NCBI RefSeq assembly: GCF_000308755.1
Contig: NZ_BAGF01000054.1
Span: forward strand, 22,219-86,218
Source of the DNA: Nocardia pneumoniae NBRC 100136
Lineage (GTDB): Bacteria > Actinomycetota > Actinomycetes > Mycobacteriales > Mycobacteriaceae
Length of the DNA: 64,000 nt
Direction of reading: 5' to 3'
Positions within the stretch are counted from its first letter, which is position 1. Each line of letters begins with the position of its first letter. Below are positions 41,462 through 50,045 of this stretch, one piece after another. Both the position numbers and the translations under genes were made by a program. The notes beneath the pieces are model-generated. The model saw only the letters and a program-made list of their open reading frames with translations, did no database searches and was not told the DNA's origin.

Positions 41462-41873
41462 TCAGCATCCCGTCCTGGGTACCTGGGAGGTGATCGCCGA
41501 CGGGGCTCCGTTCGCCTACCACGTGATGCAGTTCCATCCCGGCGGGACGATGTTGCAGTCCAATCCCGACTACGGCAACCGCGCCACCAGCGACAGCAAC
41601 GGCATGGGCACGTGGCGCTCCGACGGAGACCGCGTCACCGGCGCGTTCCTGGAGTTCGTCGTCGATCGAGCCGACCCGGCCGCGGTCGGCAAAGGGATCG
41701 TCGCCTTCGACCTGGTCGTGACCGGCGACCGGTTCTCCGGATCGGCCATAGCGACGTTCTATGACCTGATGGGTGCGCCGCTGCGGCCGCCCGCGACCGC
41801 GCTGCTGACCGGCCGGAGATTCGACGGCACGGCGTACACCGACCGCGGGGATTCCGGCGCTCGGAATGTCTGA
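41454..41873 (+). CDS. Lipocalin-like small protein, CTG start
   Basis: A 139-residue protein whose conserved N terminus (L-S-D-Q-H-P-V-L-G-T-W-E) can only be reached from the CTG at 41454. A perfect GAGGAGG lies 6 nt upstream, inside the aminotransferase coding sequence. The next canonical start is a GTG at 41490 that cuts off the G-T-W strand typical of lipocalin-like folds. The rest is beta-rich: FHPGGTMLQSNPDYGN, MGTWRSDGDRVTGAFLEFVV, VTGDRFSGSAIATFYDL. It is not a signal-peptide protein. It overlaps the aminotransferase stop by 8 bp and so is translationally coupled. Function unknown. Confidence 0.75.
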   Translation: MSDQHPVLGTWEVIADGAPFAYHVMQFHPGGTMLQSNPDYGNRATSDSNGMGTWRSDGDRVTGAFLEFVVDRADPAAVGKGIVAFDLVVTGDRFSGSAIATFYDLMGAPLRPPATALLTGRRFDGTAYTDRGDSGARNV

Positions 41874-41911
41874 ATGTGTATATCGGCATCGCCCCGCCTA
41901 AGCTCGGGTGT

Positions 41912-42664
41912 GTGCCCGGTAAACGAGATATCGCCACGCGACGCGAGCTGGCCGACACCTCTGCGCCAGGCGAAGCCCGTGGTGGTACCACCACGATCGC
42001 GCCGGTGCTCTCGTCGGTCGCCCAGGACTATCTGAAGGTGATCTGGACGGCCCAGGAGTGGTCGCAGGAGAAGGTGTCCACCAAGTTGCTCGCGGAGCGG
42101 ATCGGCGTGTCCGCCTCGACCGTCTCCGAAGCGGTGCGCAAGCTGGCCGACCAAGGGCTGGTCGAGCATGCCCGCTACGGGGCGATCGCCCTGACGCCGG
42201 AAGGACGCCGCGCCGCCGTCGCGATGGTGCGCAGGCACCGGTTGCTCGAGACATTCCTGGTCAACGAGCTCGGCTACGGCTGGGACGAGGTGCACGACGA
42301 GGCCGAGGTGCTCGAGCACGCGGTTTCCGAGCTGCTGATGGCGCGCATCGACGCCAAACTCGGCTACCCCGACCGCGATCCACATGGCGACCCGATCCCC
42401 TCGGTGGACGGCGCGGTGCCCACCCCGCCCGCCCGCAGGCTCAGCGACTTCGCCGCGGGCGAATCCGGCCGCGTCGCCCGGATCTCCGACTCGGACCCGG
42501 ACATGCTGCGCTACTTCGCCTCCGTCGGCATCGCCCTGGACACCACCATCGCGGTCGTCGAACGCCGCGACTTCGCCGGTACCATCGCCATCCGCATCGG
42601 CGCCACCGAGTCGCCGACCGACCTGGGACGTCCCGCCGCCGACGCCATCTGGCTCACGACCTGA
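41912..42664 (+). CDS. mntR: DtxR/MntR-family metalloregulator
   Basis: A 250-residue iron/manganese-dependent regulator. The winged helix is SSVAQDYLKVIWTAQEWSQE then LAERIGVSASTVSEAVRKLA and the wing VEHARYGAIALTPEGRRAAV; the dimerisation/metal domain carries RRHRLLETFLVNELGYGWDE then VHDEAEVLEHAVSELLMARI with the His, Glu and Asp ligands; a C-terminal FeoA/SH3-like domain follows. It corresponds to SirR (Rv2788), close to ribF. The GTG at 41912 lies 8 nt after TAAGCT, a good -10, so the mRNA may be leaderless; an earlier GTG at 41876 is less likely. Gene symbol is by family. Confidence 0.88.
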   Translation: MPGKRDIATRRELADTSAPGEARGGTTTIAPVLSSVAQDYLKVIWTAQEWSQEKVSTKLLAERIGVSASTVSEAVRKLADQGLVEHARYGAIALTPEGRRAAVAMVRRHRLLETFLVNELGYGWDEVHDEAEVLEHAVSELLMARIDAKLGYPDRDPHGDPIPSVDGAVPTPPARRLSDFAAGESGRVARISDSDPDMLRYFASVGIALDTTIAVVERRDFAGTIAIRIGATESPTDLGRPAADAIWLTT

Positions 42665-42734
42665 CCAGGTCGGCTCCGCCGGGTCATCGGACGCGGTGAC
42701 CGGCCGGGTTGATGTCCTCCGGCAGCGGGTCACC

Positions 42735-42826
42735 CGGCTGAGCCGCATCGGCGCGCGGTGTGGCCTCGCCATCGTGACGTCGCGGCCGGATTGTCGTGCG
42801 GTCGCGGCGATCTCCGCGCCGAGCAC
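42735..42826 (-). pseudogene. Remnant of an FAD-dependent ferredoxin-reductase-type gene
   Basis: In one short minus-strand frame reads VLGAEIAATARQSGRDVTM, then ARPHRAPMRLSRV. This closely matches the NAD-binding motif of rhodocoxin/putidaredoxin reductases (G-x-L-G-A-E-x-A-A-x-A-R-x-x-G-x-D-V-T), followed by the degenerate end of the second strand and the P-L-S-R-V-L-G segment. The frame is closed by stops on both sides and no glycine-rich start or FAD domain remains. It is a decayed fragment and the rest of 42665-43012 holds no gene. It marks the left edge of an accessory block. Confidence 0.5.
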
Positions 42827-43012
42827 ACGGCGGTGGAATCCTCGCGTATGCCTCCCCGTCCAGGCGCTTCAACGGCACCCCGGATCGGCGATGCGGACTC
42901 GCTCGCCGATGGGCGCGGCGGCGACGGCTACCGCCGACGAGGTCTCCAGGGACCATGGCATCGGTGCAGCGCCCCACCGGACCGCGGCGAGCCGGGTCGC
43001 ACCGTGGGCGGG

Positions 43013-44095
43013 TCAGCCGGGTTCCACGCTCGCGGGGCGGCGGGCCAGTTCGGCCGCGCGGCTGGCGATGGCATGGCCGAGGTCGGAGGTGGTGGCGGTT
43101 CCGCCGAGGTCAGGGGTGCGGACCTCGCCCGAGGCGAGCACGTCGCACACCGCTTCGTCGATGGCGGCGGCCGCGGCCGACTCGCCGAGATGATCGAGCA
43201 GCATCGCGCCCGCGAGGATCTGGGCGACCGGGTTCGCTATGCCCTGACCCGCGATGTCGGGGGCGCTGCCGTGGACGGCCTCGAACATCGACGGGCCGGT
43301 GCGCTCGGGGTTGATATTGCCCGAGGGCGCGAGGCCGAGCCCGCCGGTGACCGCGGCGGCGAGGTCGGAGAGGATGTCGCCGAACAGATTGGAGCCGACG
43401 ATCACGTCGAGCCGGTCCGGGTGCAGCACCAGCTCGGCGGCCAGCGCGTCGACGTGCATCTGGCGCGTCGTCACCTGCGGATACTCCGCGGCGATGCGCT
43501 CGAATACGCGGTCCCAGTAGGGCATCGAATGGATGAGTCCGTTCGATTTCGTGGCCGAGCAGAGGCGCCCGCCGCGTTCGGCGGCTCGTTCGAAGGCGTA
43601 GCGAATGATCCGTTCGCAACCGACGCGGGTGAACACCGATTCCTGGAGCACGAATTCGTCGGGCCGGCCGGGATTGTGCATGCCGCCGATCTCCGAGTAC
43701 TCGCCCTCCGAATTCTCTCGCACGATCAGAATGTCCAGGTCGTCGGCGGTTCGGCCGCGCAGCGCCGACTCGGTGCCCGGCAGCAGGCGCACCGGCCGCA
43801 GGTTGACGTACTGACCGAAGGCCCGGCGCAACGGGATGAGCAGACCCCACAGCGAAATATGATCGGGCACACCGGGGAAGCCGACCGCGCCGAGCAGGAT
43901 CGCGTCGAATCCGGCGAGCTGATCCGGGCCGTCGGCGGGCATCATCGAGCCGGTGCGCAGGTATTGCTCGCAGGACCAGTCGAATTCGGTCCATTCGATA
44001 CCCGGCAGCACCGCGTCGAGCACTCCTACCGCCTGCGCGGTCACGTCTACGCCAATGCCATCGCCGGGGATGGTCGCGATCCGGTATGCGCTCAC
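43013..44095 (-). CDS. Tartrate/D-malate/isopropylmalate-type dehydrogenase
   Basis: A 360-residue NAD-dependent beta-decarboxylating dehydrogenase starting at the GTG at 44095 (VSAYRIATIPGDGIGVDVTA), with GAGAGG upstream. It has the fold signature ATIPGDGIG, the substrate-binding Arg cluster VNLRPVRLLPG, the catalytic Lys in SATKSNGLIHSMPYW, the Mg-binding Asp residues in VGSNLFGDILSDL and the nucleotide loop EAVHGSAPDIAG. Sequence features are nearest to tartrate dehydrogenase/decarboxylase (TtuC) and D-malate dehydrogenase; the exact substrate is uncertain. It lies next to the semialdehyde dehydrogenase, overlap region 32 bp from it, in the same operon. Confidence 0.9.
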   Translation of the reverse strand: MSAYRIATIPGDGIGVDVTAQAVGVLDAVLPGIEWTEFDWSCEQYLRTGSMMPADGPDQLAGFDAILLGAVGFPGVPDHISLWGLLIPLRRAFGQYVNLRPVRLLPGTESALRGRTADDLDILIVRENSEGEYSEIGGMHNPGRPDEFVLQESVFTRVGCERIIRYAFERAAERGGRLCSATKSNGLIHSMPYWDRVFERIAAEYPQVTTRQMHVDALAAELVLHPDRLDVIVGSNLFGDILSDLAAAVTGGLGLAPSGNINPERTGPSMFEAVHGSAPDIAGQGIANPVAQILAGAMLLDHLGESAAAAAIDEAVCDVLASGEVRTPDLGGTATTSDLGHAIASRAAELARRPASVEPG

Positions 44096-44127
44096 CCGTG
44101 GTTCCTCTCCACTTGCGTTCGGCCGAC

Positions 44128-45600
44128 TCACACCTTCACGCCGATGTATTTGGTCTCCAGGAATTCGTCGATTCCGGTCAGCCCGCCCTCACGTCCGAGC
44201 CCGGACTCTTTGACGCCGCCGAACGGCGCGGCCGGATTCGACACCACACCCTGGTTGAGTCCCACCATGCCGGTCTCCAGCGCCTCACAGACCCGCAGCC
44301 CACGACGCAAGTTCTCGGTGAACACGTAGCTCACCAGCCCGTACGGCGTGTCGTTGGCCCGGCCGACCGCTTCGGCCTCGGTGTCGAAGACGCCGATCGC
44401 GGCGACCGGGCCGAAGATCTCGGTCTGGCACAGTTCCGCGTCGTCGGGGACGTCGACCAGCACGGTCGCCGGGTAGAAGGTGCCGGGACCGGCCAGCGCC
44501 CTTCCGCCGATGAGCACCGTGGCTCCCCGGGCGCGGGCGTCCTCGACCAGGCGCTGCACCTTGGCGACGGCGTCGGCATCGATCAGCGGGCCGACCACCA
44601 CGTTCGGCTCGGTCCCGCGACCCATCGGCAGCGCCGCCATCCGATCGGCGAGCCTGCGCGCGAAGACCTCCGCGACGCCGCGCTGGACCAGAATGCGGTT
44701 GGCGGCGGTGCACGCCTGACCGATATTGCGCATCTTCGCCGCGAGCGCGCCTTCGACCGCCTCGTCCAGATCGGCGTCGTCGAATACCAGCAGCGGGGCG
44801 TTGCCGCCGAGTTCCATCGAGGTGCGCATCACCGTCTGGGCGCACTGCGCGAGCAGTTGTTTGCCGACCGCCGTCGACCCCGTGAAGGACAGCTTGCGCG
44901 AGCGCTGGTCGCTGATCAGCGGCGTCATCACCGCGGCGGGATCAGCGGTGGTGATCACGTTGACCACCCCGGCGGGCAGCCCGGCCGCGGCCATGATCTC
45001 GGCCAGCGCCAGCATCGAAAGCGGCGTCTGCTCAGCGGGTTTCACCACGCAGGTGCACCCTGCGGCGAGGGCGGGAGCGATCTTGCGCGCGCCCATGGCC
45101 ATCGGGAAGTTCCACGGTGTGATGAGCAGGCTGGGACCGACCGGCTGCCTGGTCACCAGGAAGCGGGAGCCGCCGGTCGGCGCGGGCAGGTACCCGCCGT
45201 CCAAGCGCACCGCCTCCTCGGCGAACCAGCGGAAGAACTCCGCGGCATAGGCGATCTCGCCGCGCGCCTCGGCCAGCGGTTTGCCCATCTCCAGTGTCGC
45301 TATCAGCCCGAGCCGATCGGTCTCGGCCAGCAACGCGCGGTGGACGCGCATGAGCAGGTCGCTGCGCTCTCGCGGTGGGGTGCGCGCCCACTCCGGTTGC
45401 GCCGCGCACGCCGAGTCCAACGCCGCGAGGCCGTCGGCAGGATCCCCGTCGGCGACCGAGCAGAGCAGTTCACCGGTCGCGGGATCGAAGACAGGCAGCG
45501 ATCGGGCGGTCCGGCGCCACTCGCCGTTGACGAACAGGCCGCGCGGCACCGTGTCGATCGCGGCTCGCTCGGCTGTGCTCAGGGCGCTTTCGATGAGCAT
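44128..45600 (-). CDS. NAD(P)-dependent succinate-semialdehyde-type dehydrogenase
   Basis: A 490-residue aldehyde dehydrogenase of the GabD group, starting MLIESALSTAERAAIDTVPR. Catalytic C297 (GQACTAAN), E263 (TSMELGGNAPL) and N164 (TPWNFP) are present, and the Rossmann loop is FTGSTAVGK. The likely reaction is oxidation of a four-carbon semialdehyde to the dicarboxylate. It is divergent from an omega-aminotransferase, which would provide the semialdehyde. The ATG is at 45600; a Shine-Dalgarno-like GAGAGGAGC lies upstream. Regulated, by inference, through the operator at 45669-45680. Confidence 0.93.
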   Translation of the reverse strand: MLIESALSTAERAAIDTVPRGLFVNGEWRRTARSLPVFDPATGELLCSVADGDPADGLAALDSACAAQPEWARTPPRERSDLLMRVHRALLAETDRLGLIATLEMGKPLAEARGEIAYAAEFFRWFAEEAVRLDGGYLPAPTGGSRFLVTRQPVGPSLLITPWNFPMAMGARKIAPALAAGCTCVVKPAEQTPLSMLALAEIMAAAGLPAGVVNVITTADPAAVMTPLISDQRSRKLSFTGSTAVGKQLLAQCAQTVMRTSMELGGNAPLLVFDDADLDEAVEGALAAKMRNIGQACTAANRILVQRGVAEVFARRLADRMAALPMGRGTEPNVVVGPLIDADAVAKVQRLVEDARARGATVLIGGRALAGPGTFYPATVLVDVPDDAELCQTEIFGPVAAIGVFDTEAEAVGRANDTPYGLVSYVFTENLRRGLRVCEALETGMVGLNQGVVSNPAAPFGGVKESGLGREGGLTGIDEFLETKYIGVKV

Positions 45601-45668
45601 CGTCGGTGGCTCCTCTCGACCGCGCAGCGTTCGGCCATTGCTGCGACCCGTGCGGCCATGTTATGCAT

Positions 45669-45688
45669 ATTGTCGACAATCCGACAAT
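45669..45688. promoter_or_regulatory. Operator-like box 1 (GntR regulon)
   Basis: ATTGTCGACAAT (45669-45680), a perfect 12-bp palindrome, runs into CCGACAAT. The 16-nt string ATTGTCRACAATCCGA recurs at 50046-50061 in the other divergent promoter of the cluster. It lies between the semialdehyde dehydrogenase and aminotransferase operons. Confidence 0.7.
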
Positions 45689-45733
45689 AGACAATCACGC
45701 CACACACCCACCCGCTCCGGGAGGCGAATCACC

Positions 45734-46975
45734 ATGACCGAGCTATCGCCCGTCCTGAAACAGGCCACTCCGGTGACCGTCGACCACGGGTCGGGGTGCT
45801 ATCTCTACGGCAGCGACGGACGCCGATACCTGGACTTCACCGCCGGTATCGGCGTGACCAGCACCGGCCACTGCCACCCGCACGTGGTCGCGGCGGCACA
45901 GGCGCAGGTCGCCTCGCTGATCCACGGCCAGTACACGACAGTCCTGCACCGGCCGCTGCTGGAACTCACCGACCGGCTCGGCGCGGTGCTGCCGGAGGGG
46001 TTGGACGCGCTGTTCTTCGCCAATTCCGGGAGCGAGGCGGTCGAGGCGGCGCTGCGGCTGGTGCGCCAGGCGACCGGGCGGCCGAACGTCATCGTCTTCC
46101 ACGGCGGTTTCCACGGCCGCACCGTCGCGGCCGCCACCATGACGACGTCCGGCACCCGGTTCTCCGCCGGATTCAGCCCGCTCATGTCGGGCGTGCACGT
46201 CGCGCCCTTCCCCACCGCGTTCCGCTACGGCTGGAGCGAGCAGGAGGCCACCGCCTTCGCGCTGCGCGAACTCGACTACCTGTTCACCACGCTCACCTCC
46301 CCCGCCGAGACCGCCGCGTTCTTGGTGGAGCCCGTGCTCGGCGAGGGCGGCTACATCCCCGGCAACACCGAGTTCTTCCACGGACTGCGCGAACGCGCGG
46401 ACCGCTACGGCATCCTGCTGGTCTTCGACGAGATCCAGACCGGCTTCGGGCGCACCGGAAAGTTCTTCGGCCATCAGCACTTCGGTGTGCGGCCGGACGT
46501 GATCACCATCGCGAAGGGGCTGGCCAGCGGGTTCCCGCTGTCGGGCATCGCGGCGCCGCGCGAGTTGATGGCGCGGGCGTGGCCCGGCTCGCAGGGCGGC
46601 ACCTACGGCGGCAATGCGGTGGCGTGCGCCGCGGCGATCGCCACTCTGGAGGTCATCCAATCCGAAGGGCTGGTGGACAATGCTGCCGCCAGGGGCGCGC
46701 AACTGCTGCGCGGACTGCGCGACAGCGCCACCAAGGCGATCGGCGACGTGCGCGGTCTCGGACTGATGGCGGGGGCCGAATTCACCACGGCCACCGGCGA
46801 ACCCGATCCGGTCACCGCCGCGGCCGCGCAGCGCGCCGCCGTGGACAAGGGACTGCTGCTGCTGACCTGCGGCGCGCAGATGAACGTGGTGCGGATGATT
46901 CCGCCGCTGATCGTGACCGAGACGCAGATCGAGGACGCGCTCGCCATCTGGGCGGAGGTCCTCGCCGAGCTGTAG
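45734..46975 (+). CDS. Class-III omega-aminotransferase (GabT-like)
   Basis: A 413-residue PLP-dependent aminotransferase starting MTELSPVLKQATPVTVDHGS. The Schiff-base lysine is K261 (VITIAKGLASGFPL), D232 (LVFDEIQTGFGR) binds the pyridine N, and SGSEAVEAALR near 98-108 supplies the phosphate loop; the gateway E is in FLVEPVLGEGGYIP. It belongs to the 4-aminobutyrate/omega-amino-acid group. With the divergent semialdehyde dehydrogenase it forms a classical two-step amine-to-acid route. The amine substrate is unknown. Confidence 0.93.
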   Translation: MTELSPVLKQATPVTVDHGSGCYLYGSDGRRYLDFTAGIGVTSTGHCHPHVVAAAQAQVASLIHGQYTTVLHRPLLELTDRLGAVLPEGLDALFFANSGSEAVEAALRLVRQATGRPNVIVFHGGFHGRTVAAATMTTSGTRFSAGFSPLMSGVHVAPFPTAFRYGWSEQEATAFALRELDYLFTTLTSPAETAAFLVEPVLGEGGYIPGNTEFFHGLRERADRYGILLVFDEIQTGFGRTGKFFGHQHFGVRPDVITIAKGLASGFPLSGIAAPRELMARAWPGSQGGTYGGNAVACAAAIATLEVIQSEGLVDNAAARGAQLLRGLRDSATKAIGDVRGLGLMAGAEFTTATGEPDPVTAAAAQRAAVDKGLLLLTCGAQMNVVRMIPPLIVTETQIEDALAIWAEVLAEL

Positions 46976-47099
46976 CCGAGCGACCACCGTCTGCGCGGCG
47001 GCCCGGAGTGTCTCGCCCCGCTCCGGCTGCCCCGCGACTCCGCTTGTCCCCGACTCCACCCGTGCCCGCCCGCGGGCACAAATCAGGAAGCAGGACCGC

Positions 47100-47594
47100 A
47101 TGGCCCGCTACATCACCATCACCCTCACCAAGGCGGCGGTGACCTGCCGCGCCCGTTTGCTCGACGAGGAGGCGCCGCGCACCTGCGCGGCGGTGTGGAA
47201 CGCGCTGCCGCAGGAAGGCGACGCGTTCCACGCCAAGTACGCCCGCAACGAGGTGTACACCCTGCTCCCGCGAATCGGGGCGGCCCCGCATCGGGAGAAT
47301 CCCACCGTCACGCCGATCCCCGGCGACGTGTGCCTGTTCGATTTCGAACCGTGGGAAATCGGCAATCCGGCCTACGGCTACGAACCCGGCTCCGCGGCCG
47401 AGCACGAGCGTGGCGCCACCGACCTCGCGCTCTTCTACGGCCGCAACAATCTGCTGATCAACGGCGACCTCGGCTGGGTGCCCGGCAACGTCTTCGCCAC
47501 GATCGAGGAAGGCCTGGCCGAGATGGCCGCGGCGTGCAACGCCCTGTGGCTGCACGGAGTCCACGGCGAAACACTCGCCTTCGCCCGCGCCTGA
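47100..47594 (+). CDS. DUF3830 family cyclophilin-like protein
   Basis: A 164-residue protein beginning MARYITITLTKAAVTCRARL. The pattern LLDEEAPRTCAAVWNALPQE, followed by AFHAKYARNEVYTLLPRIG, PIPGDVCLFDFEPWEIGNPAYGYE-type segments and ALFYGRNNLLINGDLGWVPG, is characteristic of DUF3830, a cyclophilin-like beta-barrel family of unknown function that is repeatedly found next to catabolic genes. It is 124 bp downstream of the aminotransferase. An intrinsic hairpin between it and the convergent amidase ends transcription. Confidence 0.85.
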   Translation: MARYITITLTKAAVTCRARLLDEEAPRTCAAVWNALPQEGDAFHAKYARNEVYTLLPRIGAAPHRENPTVTPIPGDVCLFDFEPWEIGNPAYGYEPGSAAEHERGATDLALFYGRNNLLINGDLGWVPGNVFATIEEGLAEMAAACNALWLHGVHGETLAFARA

Positions 47595-47606
47595 CCCGAC
47601 GAACCG

Positions 47607-47633
47607 GTGGCCCCGCGGCACCCGCGGGGCCAC
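47607..47633. terminator. Bidirectional hairpin between DUF3830 gene and amidase
   Basis: GTGGCCCCGCGG (47607-47618) pairs with CCGCGGGGCCAC (47622-47633) around CAC, a 12-bp stem between two convergent stops. No U tract on either side, but the stem is very stable. Confidence 0.7.
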
Positions 47634-47639
47634 TCGGGT

Positions 47640-49040
47640 TCAGGACGCCAGCACGAATTCGGCGTAGCGGGCCACCGCCAGCACCAAGTCGTCGGAGTGA
47701 CGCGGACCGACGATCTGCAGCCCGACCGGCAGACCCGCGGGCGTGGTGCCCGCCGGGATGCTGATCGCGGGCTGCTGGGTGAGGTTGAACGGGTAGGTGA
47801 ACGGCGTCCACTGCGGCCAGCTGCGCAGTCCGCTGCCGGGCGGAACGTCGTGGCCCGCCGCGAACGCGGGAATCGGCACGGTGGGGGTGATCAGGACGTC
47901 GTAGTCGGTATGGAACGCGCCCATGGTGATGCCGAGCTGCGCCGCCACGTTGCGGGCGGCGAGATAGTCCACGGCGCTGACGGTCTGGCCGCGCTCCCAC
48001 ACCGCCCGCAGTCCCGGGTCGACCCGCTCACGCGTCCCGTCCGGGAAGCCGGACAGCATGGTGGCCGCCCCCGCCGCCCAGAGCAGTTCGAACGCCTCGC
48101 GGGGATCCCCGAAACCGGGATCGGCCGCAACGACGAGCAATTCGGCCTCGGCGAGGCGAGCCACCGCCGCGTCGACGACCGCGGCGACGTCGGCGTCCAC
48201 CTCGGCGTAGCCGAGCGTCGGCGAGTACGCCACGCGCAATCCGCGCACGTCGCGCTGCATTTCGGCGCGGAACGCGGTGATCGTGGGGGCAAGCGCGGTC
48301 GGGTCGCGCGGATCGGGCAGCGACAGGATGTCCATCAGCAGCGCCGCATCCTCGACGGTGCGGGTCATCGGACCCGCGTGCGCCAGCGGACCGAAGGGGC
48401 TGGCCGGGTACAGCGGAATCCGGCCATAGGTGGGCTTGAACCCGACGATGCCGCAGAAGGCGGCCGGAATGCGCACGCTGCCACCGCCGTCCGTGCCCAC
48501 CGAGACCGGGCCCATGCCCGCAGCGACGGCCGCGGCGCTGCCGCCGGAGGAGCCGCCCGCCGTGGTGGACGGGTCGGCCGGATTGCGGGTGATGCCGGTC
48601 AGCGGGCTGTCGGTGACCGCCTTCCAGGCGATCTCCGGTGTGGTGGTCTTGCCCAGGAAGACCATGCCGTCCTCGCGCAGCCGCGCTGCCACCGGGCTGT
48701 CCACCGCCCACGGCCCGGCCGGGTCGATCGAGGTGGATCCGCGCCGGGTGGGCCAGCCCTCGGTCAGGAAGACGTCCTTGATCGAGATCGGCACGCCGTC
48801 CAGCAGTCCGCGGGCGTGGCCGGACTGCCAGCGCGCCTCGGAATCCTTCGCCTGCACCAGCGCACGATCGGGATCGACCAGACAGAACGCGTTGAGCGCG
48901 CCGTCGCGATCGGTGATCGCCCGCAGGATCGCCTCGGTGGCCTCGACCGGCGACAGCGCGCCCGTCGCGTAGGCGGAGACCAGTTCGACCGCCGTCATCG
49001 CGGTCGGGTCGGTGGGAGTGTTCATGTCGGGGTAGCTCAT
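47640..49040 (-). CDS. Amidase signature-family enzyme
   Basis: A 466-residue amidase starting MSYPDMNTPTDPTAMTAVEL. The Ser-cisSer-Lys triad is complete: K88 (PISIKDVF), S164 (AGGSSGGSA) and S188 (GTDGGGSVRIP), with the 24-residue spacing found in fatty-acid amide hydrolase and related enzymes. It probably hydrolyses a small C-N amide and releases an amine or ammonia. It lies 12 bp behind the D-2-hydroxyacid dehydrogenase in one operon. A GatA role is unlikely because gatB/gatC are absent. Confidence 0.93.
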   Translation of the reverse strand: MSYPDMNTPTDPTAMTAVELVSAYATGALSPVEATEAILRAITDRDGALNAFCLVDPDRALVQAKDSEARWQSGHARGLLDGVPISIKDVFLTEGWPTRRGSTSIDPAGPWAVDSPVAARLREDGMVFLGKTTTPEIAWKAVTDSPLTGITRNPADPSTTAGGSSGGSAAAVAAGMGPVSVGTDGGGSVRIPAAFCGIVGFKPTYGRIPLYPASPFGPLAHAGPMTRTVEDAALLMDILSLPDPRDPTALAPTITAFRAEMQRDVRGLRVAYSPTLGYAEVDADVAAVVDAAVARLAEAELLVVAADPGFGDPREAFELLWAAGAATMLSGFPDGTRERVDPGLRAVWERGQTVSAVDYLAARNVAAQLGITMGAFHTDYDVLITPTVPIPAFAAGHDVPPGSGLRSWPQWTPFTYPFNLTQQPAISIPAGTTPAGLPVGLQIVGPRHSDDLVLAVARYAEFVLAS

Positions 49041-49052
49041 GGATGGGCTCCT

Positions 49053-50018
49053 TCAGCCGGGCACGTATCCCAGCCTTTTGTCGACCACGTTGTCCAGCGG
49101 GCGTCCGGTGATCCATTTGTCGAAGTTCTCGGCGAACGTGTTGACGATCTCGGTGCGCCACCCGACGACGTCACCGGAGTTGTGCGGGGTGATCCGGACA
49201 TTCGGCAGTTCCCACAGGGGGTGATCGGCCGGAAGCGGCTCGGGGTCCACCACATCGAGCGCCGCCGCGGCGATCGATCCGGTGCGCAACGCGGCGACGA
49301 GATCGTCGGTCACAACGAGTTCCCCGCGGCCCACGTTGACAAACCTGGCGTGTGGCCGCATCGCCGCGAAAGCGGTGGCGTCGAACATGTTCCTGGTCTG
49401 TTCGGTCAGCGGGGCGATCGCGATGACGTAGTCAGCCCGTCTCAGTTCGGCGTGCAGATCGGTGGCGACGACGCCGAAATCCGGGTCGCCGGAGCGTTCG
49501 CGCCTGCCCACCGCACGGACCGTCATCCCGACCGCGCGCAGCAAGCGGGCGATGTGGCGTCCGATCGAGCCGGTGCCGACGATCAGCGCGCTCGCGCCCG
49601 CGACGCGTTCGGATTCCCGATGACGCCACTCGTGCCGCTGCTGCAACAGCAGCGAGCCGGACAGGTCCTTGGCGAACCCGAGGATCTGTCCGAGTATGTA
49701 TTCGGCGATCGCCGAGTCGAAGACGCCGCGAGTATTGGTCACCGTCACCTCACTCGCCTGCAATTCGGGAAACATCGCCGGGTCGACGCCGGTCGACCCC
49801 ATGTGCACCCAGCGCAGCCGATCCGCGGCATGCCATGCGCCGGGGAGCGCGCGAGTGCGAAAGTCGTAGACGAACAACACGTCCGCCCCGCGCAGGGCGT
49901 CCGCGAGGCCGGAGGCCTCCGTGTACCGGACAGTGGCGCGGTCCGCCACCCGGGCCATGGATTCGGCTTCGGGCACACTGTCACTGTGCAGGACGGTGAC
50001 AATCGGGCCCTGATCCAC
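49053..50018 (-). CDS. D-2-hydroxyacid dehydrogenase
   Basis: A 321-residue NAD-dependent enzyme from the GTG at 50018. The Rossmann motif is ALIVGTGSIGRHIARLLRAV, and the catalytic residues lie in FVNVGRGELVVTDDL (R), the DVVDPEPLPADHPLWELPNV segment (E) and ITPHNSG (H). An N-terminal substrate-binding half precedes. The family reduces a 2-keto acid to the D-hydroxyacid or works in reverse. It heads the operon with the amidase and is divergent from the racemase pair. Confidence 0.92.
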   Translation of the reverse strand: MDQGPIVTVLHSDSVPEAESMARVADRATVRYTEASGLADALRGADVLFVYDFRTRALPGAWHAADRLRWVHMGSTGVDPAMFPELQASEVTVTNTRGVFDSAIAEYILGQILGFAKDLSGSLLLQQRHEWRHRESERVAGASALIVGTGSIGRHIARLLRAVGMTVRAVGRRERSGDPDFGVVATDLHAELRRADYVIAIAPLTEQTRNMFDATAFAAMRPHARFVNVGRGELVVTDDLVAALRTGSIAAAALDVVDPEPLPADHPLWELPNVRITPHNSGDVVGWRTEIVNTFAENFDKWITGRPLDNVVDKRLGYVPG

Positions 50019-50045
50019 ATTGACACACTAAGATCACATCGTATG

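Noticed and set aside
47640..49040. GatA subunit of Asp/Glu-tRNA amidotransferase
   Set aside because: The amidase triad is shared by GatA, but gatB and gatC are absent and the gene sits in a catabolic operon.
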